Source: Paenacidovorax caeni | GTDB taxonomy: Bacteria > Pseudomonadota > Gammaproteobacteria > Burkholderiales > Burkholderiaceae_C | Assembly: GCF_001298675.1 (NCBI RefSeq) | Contig: NZ_CYIG01000020.1 | Coordinates: forward strand, 1 to 64,000 | Length of the DNA: 64,000 nt | Direction: 5' to 3' | In this document: piece after piece, positions 10,006 to 20,700 of the stretch | Layout: every line of letters starts with the position of its first letter | How positions within the stretch are numbered: the first letter of the stretch is position 1 | Position numbers and translations under genes: made by a program | Notes under the pieces: generated by a model | The model's database searches: none | The model's input: only the letters and a program-made list of their open reading frames with translations | Told to the model about the DNA's origin: nothing

Positions 10006-11406
10006 ATGCCTGCCGATCCGCTCCAGCCCGCCTCCACCCCTTCTTTTTCTTTTGCGCGGTACCGCCAGGCGGGCCGCTCCCGGTCTGTGCTGTGGGGCGT
10101 GCTGCTGGCGGTGGCGCTGGCAGCGGGCGCGGGTGGCTGGTGGTGGCAGAAGCACCAGGCAGCCGCCCCGGCGGCCAGCGGTGCGCCGCGCTTTGGCCCA
10201 GGGGGCGCGGCGCAGCCGGTGTCGGTGGGCCAGGTGCAGCGTGCGGATGTGCGCGTGCTGGTCAGCGCCATTGGCACGCTGAACGCGCGCGCCACGGCCG
10301 TGGTGCGTGCCAAGGTGGCGGGCGAGCTGAAAAGCCTGCGCTTCAAAGAGGGCGACGAGGTCCAGGCCGGGCAGCTGCTGGCCGAAATTGACGCGCGCAG
10401 CTACCAGGCCACCCTGGCGCAGGCGCAGGGCACGCTGGCGCGTGACCAGGCGCTGCTGCACAACGCGCGGCTCGACCTGCAGCGCTACCAGGCGCTGCAA
10501 GCCCAGGACTCGATTGCCAGCCAGCAGGTGGACACCCAGGCGGCGCTGGTGCGCCAGTACGAGGGTGTGGTGGCGGCGGACAAGGCCCAGGTGGATGCCG
10601 CGCGCTTGCAGCTTGACTACACGCGCGTCACCGCGCCCATTGGCGGGCGCCTGGGCCTGCGCCAGGCCGACCTGGGCAATGTGGTGAACCCGGGCGATGC
10701 CAACGGCATCGTCACCATCACGCAGGTGCGCCCCATCGACACCGTGTTCTCGGTGCCCGAGGCGCACCTGGCGCGCATCCGCGAGCGCCTGGGGCAAGGC
10801 GCCGTGCTGCCTGTGGAGCTGTGGGACAGTGCGCAAAAGAACATGCTGGCGCGTGGGCGCGTGAGTGCGCTGGACAACGCCATCGACACCAGCACCGGCA
10901 CCATCAAGGTCAAGGCCGCGTTTGCCAACGAGGACGGGCGCCTGTACCCCAACCAGTTCGTCAACGTGAAGCTGCAGGTCGATCGCCTGGAGGGCGTGCT
11001 CACCGTGCCCGCTTCGGCGCTGCAAAACAACGCCGTGTACCTGGTGCGCGACGATGGCACGGTGGCGCTGCGCCGTGTGCGCGTGGGCGTGGTCGATGGC
11101 GACCGCGTGAGCGTGCAGGGCGAGCTGCAGGAGGGCGACCACGTGGTGGTGGACGGCATGGACCGCCTGCGCGACGGCACCAAGGTCACGGTGATCGACG
11201 CCGGGGCTGCCGCAGCGAAGCTGGAGCAAGGCGCGCAAGAGGCCAGCCAGCGCCGCGCCGAATTGTTGAAAAACCTCACGCCCGAGCAGCGCGAAAAGCT
11301 CTCCAAGATGGGCCAGGAGGAGCGGCGGGCCTACATCCGCAGCCTGCGCGAGGCGCGTGCCGCGCAGGGCCCGGCATCGGCTGCATCGGCTGCGGCATCG
11401 CACTGA
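10006..11406 (+). CDS. mdtA: RND efflux periplasmic adaptor (MdtA-like)
   Basis: The 466-residue membrane-fusion protein links the RND pumps to the outer-membrane channel. It has an N-terminal membrane anchor (about residues 25-45), a lipoyl/barrel-sandwich half with a coiled-coil hairpin (LLHNARLDLQRYQALQAQDS), a TAPIGGRLGLRQADLGN segment, a beta-barrel and a membrane-proximal domain. It ends with a charged extension of about 60 residues (LTPEQREKLSKMGQEERR) and an Ala/Ser tail. No Shine-Dalgarno decides the start. I chose the ATG at 10006; a GTG at 9916 would add 30 residues. mdtB begins 15 nt after the stop. Confidence 0.9.
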   Translation: MPADPLQPASTPSFSFARYRQAGRSRSVLWGVLLAVALAAGAGGWWWQKHQAAAPAASGAPRFGPGGAAQPVSVGQVQRADVRVLVSAIGTLNARATAVVRAKVAGELKSLRFKEGDEVQAGQLLAEIDARSYQATLAQAQGTLARDQALLHNARLDLQRYQALQAQDSIASQQVDTQAALVRQYEGVVAADKAQVDAARLQLDYTRVTAPIGGRLGLRQADLGNVVNPGDANGIVTITQVRPIDTVFSVPEAHLARIRERLGQGAVLPVELWDSAQKNMLARGRVSALDNAIDTSTGTIKVKAAFANEDGRLYPNQFVNVKLQVDRLEGVLTVPASALQNNAVYLVRDDGTVALRRVRVGVVDGDRVSVQGELQEGDHVVVDGMDRLRDGTKVTVIDAGAAAAKLEQGAQEASQRRAELLKNLTPEQREKLSKMGQEERRAYIRSLREARAAQGPASAASAAASH

Positions 11407-11421
11407 CGCCGGGCGCCTGCC

Positions 11422-14400
11422 ATGAACCTGTCGCGCATCTTCATCCTGCGCCCGGTCGCCACGTCGCTGCTCATGGTGGCGGTGCTGATTGCCGGGCTGC
11501 TGGCCTACCGGCTGCTGCCCATCTCGGCCCTGCCCGAGGTGGACTACCCCACCATCCAGGTCACCACGCTGTACCCCGGTGCCAGCCCCGACGTGATGAC
11601 CTCCAACGTCACCGCGCCGCTGGAGCGCCAGTTCGGCCAGATGCCGGGGCTGGTGCAAATGTCGTCCACCAGCTCGGGTGGGGCCTCGGTCATCACGCTG
11701 CGCTTTGCGCTGGACTACGGCCTGGACGTGGCCGAGCAGCAGGTGCAGGCGGCCATCAACGCGGGCTCGAACCTGCTGCCCAGCGACCTGCCCATGCCGC
11801 CGCTGTACAGCAAGGTGAACCCGGCGGACGCGCCCATCCTCACGCTGGCCATTACCTCGCCCTCGCTGCCGGTGATCCGCGTGAACGACCTGGTGGAAAA
11901 CCGCCTGGCGCCCAAGATTTCGCAGGTCAATGGCGTGGGGCTGGTGGCCATTGCCGGGGGACGGCGGCCGGCGGTGCGCATCCAGGCCAACCCCACGGCG
12001 CTGGCGGGGCTGGGCATGACGCTGGAGGACGTACGCAGCGCCATCACGGCGGCCAACGTCAAGCAGCCCAAGGGCGGCTTTGACGGGCCCGAGCGCGCCT
12101 CCGCCATCGATGCCAACGACCAGCTGCAGTCAGCGCAGGAGTACCGCGACCTCATCATTGCCTACAAAAACGGCAAACCGGTGCGCCTGTCGGCCATTGC
12201 CGAGACGGTGGACGACGCCGAAAACACCCGCCTGGCCGCCTGGGCCGGCACGCCCGACACCGGCGCCAAGGCCGGGGTGATTCTGAACATCCGGCGCCAG
12301 CCCGGCGCCAACGTGATTGCCACGGTGGACCGCATCAAGGCCCTGCTGCCGCAGTTGCAAGAGACGCTGCCCGCCTCGCTGGACGTGCAGGTGCTCACCG
12401 ACCGCACCGTCACCATCCGCGCGGGCGTGAAAGACATGCAGGCCGAGCTGCTGCTGGCCGTTGCCCTGGTGGTGGGCGTGATTTTTGTGTTCCTGCGCAG
12501 CGGCACCGCCACCCTGATTCCGGCGCTGGCGGTGCCGCTGTCGCTCATTGGCACCTTTGGCGTGATGCACCTGATGGGCTTTTCCATCAACAACCTCACG
12601 CTGATGGCGCTGACCATCTCCACCGGCTTCGTGGTGGACGACGCCATCGTCATGATCGAGAACATCGCCCGCTACGTGGAGCAGGGCGAGGCCCCGCTGG
12701 CGGCGGCGCTCAAGGGCGCGCAGCAGATTGGCTTCACCATCATCTCGCTCACCATTTCGCTGATTGCGGTGCTGATCCCGCTGCTGTTCATGGGGGACGT
12801 GGTGGGGCGGCTGTTCCATGAATTTGCCATCACCATGGCGGTGGCGATTTTGATTTCTGCCGTGGTCTCGCTCACGCTCACGCCCATGCTGTGCGCGCGC
12901 CTGCTGCGCCAGCAGCGCGCAGGCGAAGCCCCGCAGGGCCGCCTGGCGCAGGCCACGGGCCAGTTTTTCGAGCGCACCATCGCCCGCTATGGGCGCGCCC
13001 TGGGCTGGGTGCTGGCGCACCGGGGGCTGACCTGGCTGGTGTTTGCGGCCACGCTGGCGCTTACGGCGCTGCTGTACCTGGTGGTGCCCAAGGGCTTTTT
13101 CCCGGTGCAAGACACGGGCACGCTGCAGGCCACCACCGAGGCCGACCAGTCCATCTCGTTTGCCGCCATGGCCGAACGCCAGCAGGCTTTGGCCGAGCGC
13201 GTGCTGCACGACCCAGCGGTGCAAAGCGTGTCGTCCTTCATCGGCGTGGACGGCACCAACACCACGCTGAACACCGGGCGCCTGCAGATCGACCTCAAGC
13301 CCCATGGCCAGCGCGAGGCGCTGGACGTGGTGCTGCGCCGCCTGGCGCACGACACGCAGGACGTGCCCGGCATTCGCCTGTACGCCCAGCCGGTGCAAGA
13401 CCTGACCATGGAAGACCGCGTGGCGCGCACCCAGTACCAGGTGCTGCTGTCCTCGGCCGACATGGCGCAGCTGCAGCGCAGCACCGCCGCACTGCTGGAG
13501 CGCCTGCGCGCCGCCCCTGAGCTGGCCGATGTGGCCAGCGACCTGCAAAGCCAGGGCCGCCAGGCCTTTGTGCAGATCGACCGCGCCCAGGCCAGCCGCC
13601 TGGGCGTGACGGTGGCGGGCATCGACACGGCGCTGTACAACGCCTTTGGCCAGCGCCTGATTTCCACCATCTTCACCCAGTCCAACCAGTACCGCGTGGT
13701 GCTAGAGGTAGCGCCGCAGTTCAAGCTCGGGCCCGAGGCGCTGGAGCGCATTTACGTGCCCTCCAGCCTGGGGGCGCCGGTGCCGCTGGCGTCGGTGGCG
13801 CGCATCGAGGAGCGCAGCACCGCCCTGGCGGTGAACCACGTGGGCCAGCTGCCTGCGGCCACGCTGTCGTTCAACACGGCGCCGGGCGTGTCGCTGGGCG
13901 CGGCGGTGCAGGCCATTGAGCGCGCCCACGCGGCGCTGCAGGGCGAGGGGCAGATGCCGCTGTCGGTGGAGATGGCCTTTCAGGGCGCAGCGCTGGCCTT
14001 CCAGGCTTCGCTGACGAACACGCTGCTGCTGATCTTGGCGGCGGTGGTCACCATGTACATCGTGCTGGGCGTGCTGTACGAGAGCACCATCCACCCGGTC
14101 ACGATTCTCTCGACGCTGCCCTCGGCGGGGGTGGGGGCGCTGCTGGCGCTGCTGTGGGCGGGGCTGGCCATCGACATCATCGCCATCATCGGCATCGTGC
14201 TCTTGATCGGCATCGTGAAGAAGAACGCCATCATGATGATCGACTTCGCCCTCGATGCGCAGCGCCACGAGGGCTTGGGTGCGCGCGAAGCCATCACCCA
14301 GGCCTGCCTGCTGCGCTTTCGCCCCATTTTGATGACCACGCTGGCCGCCTTGCTGGGCGCGCTGCCACTGATGCTGGGCACGGGCGTGGGCAGCGAGCTG

Positions 14401-14523
14401 CGCCACCCGCTGGGGGTGACCATGGTGGGCGGGCTGATTTTGAGCCAGCTGCTCACGCTGTTCACCACGCCGGTGATCTACCTCACCTTTGAGGAGTGGG
14501 CGCAGAGGTGGCGCCATGCCTGA
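11422..14523 (+). CDS. mdtB: RND multidrug efflux permease, MdtB-like
   Basis: The 1033-residue inner-membrane pump of the HAE-1 RND family uses the proton gradient to export drugs, bile salts or similar amphiphiles. The proton-relay Asp pair sits in [17 protein letters not shown] (helix 4). The late helix motif reads [20 protein letters not shown]-terminal [20 protein letters not shown] and full length indicate an intact protein. In enterobacteria MdtB and MdtC form a hetero-trimer, and the two adjacent permeases here suggest the same arrangement. A GATAGC repeat follows the stop. Confidence 0.94.
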   Translation: MNLSRIFILRPVATSLLMVAVLIAGLLAYRLLPISALPEVDYPTIQVTTLYPGASPDVMTSNVTAPLERQFGQMPGLVQMSSTSSGGASVITLRFALDYGLDVAEQQVQAAINAGSNLLPSDLPMPPLYSKVNPADAPILTLAITSPSLPVIRVNDLVENRLAPKISQVNGVGLVAIAGGRRPAVRIQANPTALAGLGMTLEDVRSAITAANVKQPKGGFDGPERASAIDANDQLQSAQEYRDLIIAYKNGKPVRLSAIAETVDDAENTRLAAWAGTPDTGAKAGVILNIRRQPGANVIATVDRIKALLPQLQETLPASLDVQVLTDRTVTIRAGVKDMQAELLLAVALVVGVIFVFLRSGTATLIPALAVPLSLIGTFGVMHLMGFSINNLTLMALTISTGFVVDDAIVMIENIARYVEQGEAPLAAALKGAQQIGFTIISLTISLIAVLIPLLFMGDVVGRLFHEFAITMAVAILISAVVSLTLTPMLCARLLRQQRAGEAPQGRLAQATGQFFERTIARYGRALGWVLAHRGLTWLVFAATLALTALLYLVVPKGFFPVQDTGTLQATTEADQSISFAAMAERQQALAERVLHDPAVQSVSSFIGVDGTNTTLNTGRLQIDLKPHGQREALDVVLRRLAHDTQDVPGIRLYAQPVQDLTMEDRVARTQYQVLLSSADMAQLQRSTAALLERLRAAPELADVASDLQSQGRQAFVQIDRAQASRLGVTVAGIDTALYNAFGQRLISTIFTQSNQYRVVLEVAPQFKLGPEALERIYVPSSLGAPVPLASVARIEERSTALAVNHVGQLPAATLSFNTAPGVSLGAAVQAIERAHAALQGEGQMPLSVEMAFQGAALAFQASLTNTLLLILAAVVTMYIVLGVLYESTIHPVTILSTLPSAGVGALLALLWAGLAIDIIAIIGIVLLIGIVKKNAIMMIDFALDAQRHEGLGAREAITQACLLRFRPILMTTLAALLGALPLMLGTGVGSELRHPLGVTMVGGLILSQLLTLFTTPVIYLTFEEWAQRWRHA

Positions 14524-14529
14524 GCTGAA

Positions 14530-14593
14530 GCTATCAAAAACCATAGCTGCTTGCGCTTGCTGCGCAAGGCTTGGAGGCCTTTTTGACCAAAAA
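14530..14593 (+). repeat. GATAGC element copy 3 (mdtB-mdtC gap)
   Basis: One of the most complete copies. GCTATCAAAAACC and ATAGCTGC form a small inverted pair, then come TTGCGCTTGCTG, CGCAAGGC, TTGGAGGCC and TTTTTGACC. It fills most of the 96-nt gap between the two pump subunits. The core can fold as GCGCTTGC over GCGCAAGG followed by a T run, so it might attenuate transcription between mdtB and mdtC. Confidence 0.85.
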
Positions 14594-14619
14594 ATGCCTG
14601 TGTTGCCAGGGGGGCGGGC

Positions 14620-17600
14620 ATGAACCTCTCGGCACCGTTCATTCACCGCCCGATTGGCACGTGGCTGCTCACGCTGGGGCTGATGCTGGCGGGCACGGTG
14701 GCTTTTTTTCTGCTGCCGGTGGCGCCGCTGCCGCAGGTGGACTACCCCACCATTTCCGTCTCGGCCAGCCTGCCGGGCGCCAGCCCCGACACCATGGCTG
14801 CCACCGTGGCCACGCCGCTGGAGCGCACGCTGGGCGCCATTGCCGGGGTGAACGAAATCACCTCCAGCTCCTCGCAGGGCAGCACGCGCATCACGCTGCA
14901 GTTTGACCTCAGCCGCGATATCGACAGCGCCGCCAACGATGTGCAGGCCGCCATCAACGCCGCGCGCACGCTGCTGCCCACGGGCATGCCCAGCAACCCG
15001 ACCTACCGCAAGGTGAACCCGGCGGACGCGCCCATCATGATCCTGGCGCTCACCTCCGACGTGCTCACGCGCGGGCAGATGTACGACGCCGCCTCCACCG
15101 TGCTGGCGCAAAAGCTCTCGCAAGTCGAGGGCGTGGGCCAGGCCAGCGTGAACGGCGGCGCCCTGCCCGCGGTGCGCGTGGCGCTGGACCCGGTGCGCCT
15201 GGCGGCCCACGGCATTTCGCTGGAGCAGGTGCGCAGCGCCATCACCAGCACCAACGCCAACCGCCCGCTGGGCGCGGTGGAGCGCGAAGACCATTACTGG
15301 CAGGTGGGCGCCAACGACCAGGCGCGCGTGGCGGCCGACTACGCGCCGCTGGTGCTGCGCTGGAACCAGGGCAGCGCCGTGCGCCTGGCCGACGTGGCCG
15401 ACGTGGTCGATTCGGTGCAAGACGTGCGCAACTACGGCGTGGCCAACGGCAAGCCCGCCATCTTGCTGCAGGTGTACAAGCAGCCGGGGGCCAACATTTT
15501 GGAGGCGGTGCAGCGGGTGCGCGCGCTGCTGCCGCAGCTCAAGGCCTCCATCCCCGAGGCGATTGACATCACCATCGTCTCCGACCGCACGCCCACGCTG
15601 CGCGCCTCGCTGGTGGAGGTGGAGCGCGCGCTGGCGCTGGCCGTGGGGCTGGTCATCCTGGTGGTGTTTTTGTTCCTGCGCAACGGGCGCGCCACGCTCA
15701 TTCCCAGCGTGGCCGTGCCCGCGTCGCTGGCGGGCACCTTCGGCGTGATGTACCTGGCGGGCTACACGCTGGACAACCTCTCGCTCATGGCGCTCACGGT
15801 GGTCACCGGCTTTGTGGTGGACGACGCCATCGTGGTGCTGGAGAACATCATGCGCCACATGGAGCGCGGCATGGGCGCGCTCGAGGCGGCGCTGCGGGGC
15901 TCGCGCGAGATGGGCTTCACCGTGGTGTCGATGAGCCTGTCGCTGATTGCCGTGTTCGTGCCCATCTGGTTCATGGGCGGCATCGTTGGGCGGTTTTTCC
16001 GCGAGTTTGCCGTGGTCATGGCGGCGGCCATTCTGGTGTCGATGGTGGTCTCGCTCACCACCACGCCCATGATGTGCGCGCAGCTGCTGCGCCAGCCCCT
16101 GCATACGCCGCAGCGCGGGCGGGTGGGGCGCGGGCTGGACGCCCTGGCCGCGCGCGTGCTGCGTGGCTACCGGCGCAGCCTGGCCTGGTGCCTGCGCCAC
16201 CCGCTGCTGGTGCTGCTGGCGCTGGCTGGCGTCATCGGGCTGAACGTGACCCTGTACACCGCGATTGAAAAAGGCTTCATGCCCGAGCAGGACACGGGCC
16301 GGGTGATGGGCTTTATCCGCGCCGACCAGGCCAGCTCTTACCAGGCCATGGAGCAGCGCCTGCAGCGCTTTTTGGCCATCGTGCAGGCCGACCCGGCGGT
16401 GGAGCATGTCACGGGCTTTACTGGCGGCGGGCAGCGCAACGCAGCCATGATGTTCATGTCGCTCAAGCCGCTGGCGGAGCGCAAGCTCTCGTCCGAGCAG
16501 GTGATTGAGCGCCTGCGCCAGCAGCTCAAGAACGAGCCGGGCGCGCGCCTTTTCATGGTGCCGCAGCGCGACATCCGCATTGGCGGGCGCCAAAGCAGTG
16601 GCTCGCTCGACTACACGCTGCAGGCCGACGACATCCAGGACCTGCGCACCTGGGAGCCGCGCATCCGCCAGGCCATGGCGCAATTGCCCGAGCTGGAAGA
16701 CGTGAACAGCGACGTGCAGGACTTCGGCGTGCAGACCCTGCTTGCAATCGACCGCGACGCCGTGGCGCGCCTGGGCCTGAACATGGCGCAGATCGACGCC
16801 ACGCTGAACGACGCCTTTGGCCAGCGCCAGGTGGGCGTGATCTACAACCCGCTGAACCAGTACCGCGTGGTGATGGAGGCCGCGCCCCATTTCCTGCAGA
16901 GCCCCGAGACGCTGCGCGGCTTTTTCTTCGTCAACAGCCGCGGCGAGCGCGTGCCGCTGACGGCGTTCGCGCGCATCACGCAGAGCAACACGCCGCTGTC
17001 CGTCAACCATGAGCGCGGCACGCCCGCCAGCACGGTGAGCTTCAGCCTGGCGCCGGGCGTATCGCTGTCGCAGGCCACGGCCGCCATTCAGCAGGCGGTG
17101 GTCCAGTTGGGGGTGCCGGTGTCGGTGCGCGGGTCTTTCAGCGGCACGGCGGGGGCTTTTCAGCAGGCGCTGGCGGGGCAGCCGCTGCTCATTTTGGCGG
17201 CCATGGTGGCCATCTACCTGGTGCTGGGCATGCTCTACGAGAGCCTGGTACACCCGCTCACCATTTTGTCCACGCTGCCTTCGGCGGGCGTGGGCGCGCT
17301 GCTGGCGCTGATGCTGTTCAAGACCGAGTTCTCGCTCATTGCCTTGATCGGCGTGATTTTGCTCATCGGCATCGTGAAGAAGAACGCCATCATGATGATT
17401 GACTTCGCTCTCGCACGCCAGCGCCAGGGCCACACCGGGGCAGCCCAGGCCATCTACCGCGCCTGCAACCTGCGCCTGCGCCCCATCCTCATGACCACGT
17501 TGGCCGCCGCCGTGGGCGCGCTGCCGCTGGCGCTGGGCCAGGGCGATGGCGCCGAGCTGCGCCAGCCGCTGGGCATTGCCGTGGTCGGGGGCTTGCTGGT

Positions 17601-17709
17601 GAGCCAGCTGCTCACGCTCTACACCACGCCCGTGGTCTATGTGGTGCTCGACCGCCTGCGCCAGCGCGTGCAGCGCCCGCGCCGCAAGGAAATTCCCCAT
17701 GCCGTCTGA
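14620..17709 (+). CDS. mdtC: RND multidrug efflux permease, MdtC-like
   Basis: The 1029-residue HAE-1 RND pump is paralogous to the preceding permease and is probably its partner subunit. It shows FIHRPIGTWLLTLGLMLAG at the N-terminus, the proton-relay pair in [17 protein letters not shown] and [19 protein letters not shown] near the C-terminus. The ribosome site is the G-rich stretch directly before the ATG. The stop overlaps the start of the outer-membrane lipoprotein gene by 11 nt, tying pump and exit duct translation together. Confidence 0.94.
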   Translation: MNLSAPFIHRPIGTWLLTLGLMLAGTVAFFLLPVAPLPQVDYPTISVSASLPGASPDTMAATVATPLERTLGAIAGVNEITSSSSQGSTRITLQFDLSRDIDSAANDVQAAINAARTLLPTGMPSNPTYRKVNPADAPIMILALTSDVLTRGQMYDAASTVLAQKLSQVEGVGQASVNGGALPAVRVALDPVRLAAHGISLEQVRSAITSTNANRPLGAVEREDHYWQVGANDQARVAADYAPLVLRWNQGSAVRLADVADVVDSVQDVRNYGVANGKPAILLQVYKQPGANILEAVQRVRALLPQLKASIPEAIDITIVSDRTPTLRASLVEVERALALAVGLVILVVFLFLRNGRATLIPSVAVPASLAGTFGVMYLAGYTLDNLSLMALTVVTGFVVDDAIVVLENIMRHMERGMGALEAALRGSREMGFTVVSMSLSLIAVFVPIWFMGGIVGRFFREFAVVMAAAILVSMVVSLTTTPMMCAQLLRQPLHTPQRGRVGRGLDALAARVLRGYRRSLAWCLRHPLLVLLALAGVIGLNVTLYTAIEKGFMPEQDTGRVMGFIRADQASSYQAMEQRLQRFLAIVQADPAVEHVTGFTGGGQRNAAMMFMSLKPLAERKLSSEQVIERLRQQLKNEPGARLFMVPQRDIRIGGRQSSGSLDYTLQADDIQDLRTWEPRIRQAMAQLPELEDVNSDVQDFGVQTLLAIDRDAVARLGLNMAQIDATLNDAFGQRQVGVIYNPLNQYRVVMEAAPHFLQSPETLRGFFFVNSRGERVPLTAFARITQSNTPLSVNHERGTPASTVSFSLAPGVSLSQATAAIQQAVVQLGVPVSVRGSFSGTAGAFQQALAGQPLLILAAMVAIYLVLGMLYESLVHPLTILSTLPSAGVGALLALMLFKTEFSLIALIGVILLIGIVKKNAIMMIDFALARQRQGHTGAAQAIYRACNLRLRPILMTTLAAAVGALPLALGQGDGAELRQPLGIAVVGGLLVSQLLTLYTTPVVYVVLDRLRQRVQRPRRKEIPHAV

Positions 17710-20700
17710 AAACTCCTTTTTTGATAGCTGCCAGCGCTTGACCAGCAAGGGCTGGAGGGCTTTTTTGCTTGTCAACCTGGCAGGCCTGGCAGGCCTGGCG
17801 GCCTGCAGCGCGGTGCCGCCCTCCGAGCCCCCGGCGCTGCACGTGCCCGCGGCCTTCAAAGAAGGCGTGCCCGGCAGCAGCGTATGGCAGACCGCCCAGC
17901 CACAAGACGCCGTGCCCGATGATTGGTGGCGCCTGTTCAACGACCCGGTGCTCGATGCGCTGCAGCAGCAGGCGCAGCAGGCCAACCAGAACATCGCCCT
18001 GGCGTTGGCGCGTCTGCGCGCCGCCCATGCGGCGCTGGACAGCAGCCGCGCCGCGCTGGCGCCCACGCTCGGGGCCAACGCCGGCAGCACGCGTGCGCGC
18101 AGCAACGGCAGCGCGGGCACCAGCATCGCCACGGCCGACAGCATCGGCCTCGCGGCGGGCTGGGAGCTGGACCTGTGGGGGCGCCTCTCGGCCAGCGCGC
18201 AGGTCGCCCAGGCCAATCTGCAGGCCAGTGCTGACGACTTGGCGGCCATGCGCCTGTCGGTGCAGGCCAGTGTGGTGCAGACCTATTTCGCGCTGCGCGC
18301 CGCCGAGGCGCAGGAGCGCCTGCTGGGCGAAACCCTGGCGGCCTACCAGCGCAGCTGGGATCTGACGCAAAACCGCTACCGCGCCGGCGTGGCCTCCAGC
18401 GCCGACGTGGCGCAGGCCCAGGCCACCTACCTGTCCACCCAGGCACAGCGCATTGAGGCGCAGTCCAGCCGCGCGCAGTTGGAGCATGCGCTGGCCGCCC
18501 TGGCCGGGCAGGTGCCCGCCGCTTTCAGCCTGGCGCCCACGGCCGAACTGCCCGCGCCACCGCCGGTGCCCGCGCAGCTGCCCTCGCGCCTGCTGGAGCG
18601 CCGCCCGGATATCGCCGCCGCCGAGCGGCGCGTGGCCGCTGCCAACGCCCAGGTGGGCGTGGCACGCACGGCCTTCTTCCCCGCGCTCACGCTCTCGGCC
18701 TCGGCGGGCTACCGCGGCACGTCCTGGGGCGACCTGGTGAGCGCGCCCAACCTGGTCTGGTCCGTCGGTCCGGCGTTGGCGGCCACGCTGTTTGACGGTG
18801 GCGCACGCAGCGCCGCCGTGGATGCAGCCCGCGCCGCGCTGGAGCAGGCGGCCGCCAGCTACCGCCAGACGGTGCTGGTGGCGCTGCAGGAAGTGGAAGA
18901 CAACCTGGTGGCTGGCGCCGCGCTGGAGCGCGAGCAGGCCGTGCAGACCGAAGCCGTGGCGGCCGCGCAGCGCGCGCTCGGCGTGGTGAACAACCAGTAC
19001 CGCGCCGGCACCGTGGCCTACCTGAACGTGCTGAGCGCCCAGGCGCAGGTGCTGTCGGCGCAAAGCGGCCTGATCGGCGTGCGCCAGCGACGCCTGGCCG
19101 CGGCTGCCACGCTGCTGAAGAACGTAGCAGGCCGCTGGGAGGCCACGGCGCCTGCGCAGTGATTCATAACGAAAAACGGCACAAGCCCTTACTGGGAAAG
19201 CGCTAGCAGCTATGTAATCAGGAGCGTAGTAGCAGAAGCGGTTTTTGCCGGCCTTCTTGGCGGCGTACATGGCGCTGTCGGCGCACGCCACCAGCGTGGC
19301 GATGTCGTCGCCGTGGTCGGGGAACAGCGCCGCGCCCACGCTGGCGGATACCTGCACCCGTACGCCATCCAGGTCAAAGGGCAGCGCCAGCACGTGCAGC
19401 ACCTTGGCGGCTACTTGCGCGCAGTCGTCCACGGCGTCGGCGGTGGTCAGCACGAGGCCGAACTCGTCGCCGCCGAAGCGCGATACCGTGTCCTCGGCGC
19501 GCACGCAGCCCTGCAGGCGCTGCGCCACCTGGCGCAGCAGCAGGTCACCTGCCGCGTGGCCGTGCAGGTCGTTCACGGCCTTGAAGCCGTCGAGATCCAG
19601 GTAGAGCACGGCGGCGCGCCGGCCATGGCGGCGCGCCGAGTCGAGCACCTGCGTAAAGCGGTCCTGGAACAACAGCCGGTTGGGCAGGCCAGTGAGGGCG
19701 TCGTGGCGCGCATCGTGGGCCAGGCGTGCCTCCAGGTTCTTGCGCGCGGTGATGTCCTGCACCACGGCCACCAGCAGGTCCGGCGTGCCGCCTGCGCCCC
19801 GAACCACGCTCAGCGCCTCGCAGACCCACAGGGTCGAGCCGTCCTTGCGCAGGTAGGGCTTCTCGATCTCTGGCGAGAGCGTGTGGGAGTGGTCGGCCAG
19901 GCGTTCGGCCAGGAACTGGCGCGCGGCCTCCCGGGCCGGCCCCTCGCTCAGGTCGAACAGGCTGCGTGTGCGCAGCTCTTCGCTGGTGTAGCCCAGCATG
20001 TGGCAGTACTTCTCGTTGGCGCGCAGGATGTGTCCTTGCGGTGTGATGTGCACGATGCCCATGGCCGCCTGGTGGAAGGTGGCGCGAAACAGCGCTTCGT
20101 TGGCATGCAGGGCGCGCGCCACGCGGCGCTGGCGTGCCAGCGCCCACAGCAACAGCCCAGCGCCGCCGACCAGCGCCGCCGTGGCGCCGCCAGCGACGGT
20201 GAGGTAGCGGGCGCGGCGCTGCTGCGCCGACGCCATGGCCTGCGCATAGGCCGTGCCCACCGTGAGCACCAAGGGGTAGTCGCGCATGGTGCGGTAGCTG
20301 ACGATGCGCGGCACGCCGTCACCGGCCTGGCCGCTGTCTACGAAGCTGCCTTCGGGAACGGCGGCCTGGCGCTGCATCCAGGGCATGGCGTGCGCCGGCA
20401 TGCCGAAGCGGGCTTGTCCTCCGGTTTCGCGGGCGCGCACCATGCCGTCAAGCCCGCTGACTTCCAACAGGCCTTGGGTGCCCAGGCGCCCTTGGCGGTA
20501 GAAGTTGGTGAGGTGCGAGGGGTCGACCGACATGACCACAACCCCGCCGAAACTGCCGTCAGGGCGCGTGATGCGCAGCGACATCGGCACCTGCCAGCGG
20601 CCCGTGATGCGGCCCAGTACCGGCGGGCTGACGAAGAGGTGGTCGGACCGCTCATCGCGCTGCGCCTTGAAGAAATCGCGATCGGCGTAGTTCACGTGGC

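Noticed and set aside
8233-11658. A 1141-codon minus frame across the MFS gene and mdtA
   Set aside because: It is out of frame with the real MFS transporter and antisense to mdtA; no domain is visible.
13702-18249. A 1515-codon open frame on the minus strand under mdtB, mdtC and the lipoprotein
   Set aside because: Composition is His/Arg/Gly-rich without domains, and it mirrors the third-position GC of real plus-strand genes. It is an antisense shadow.
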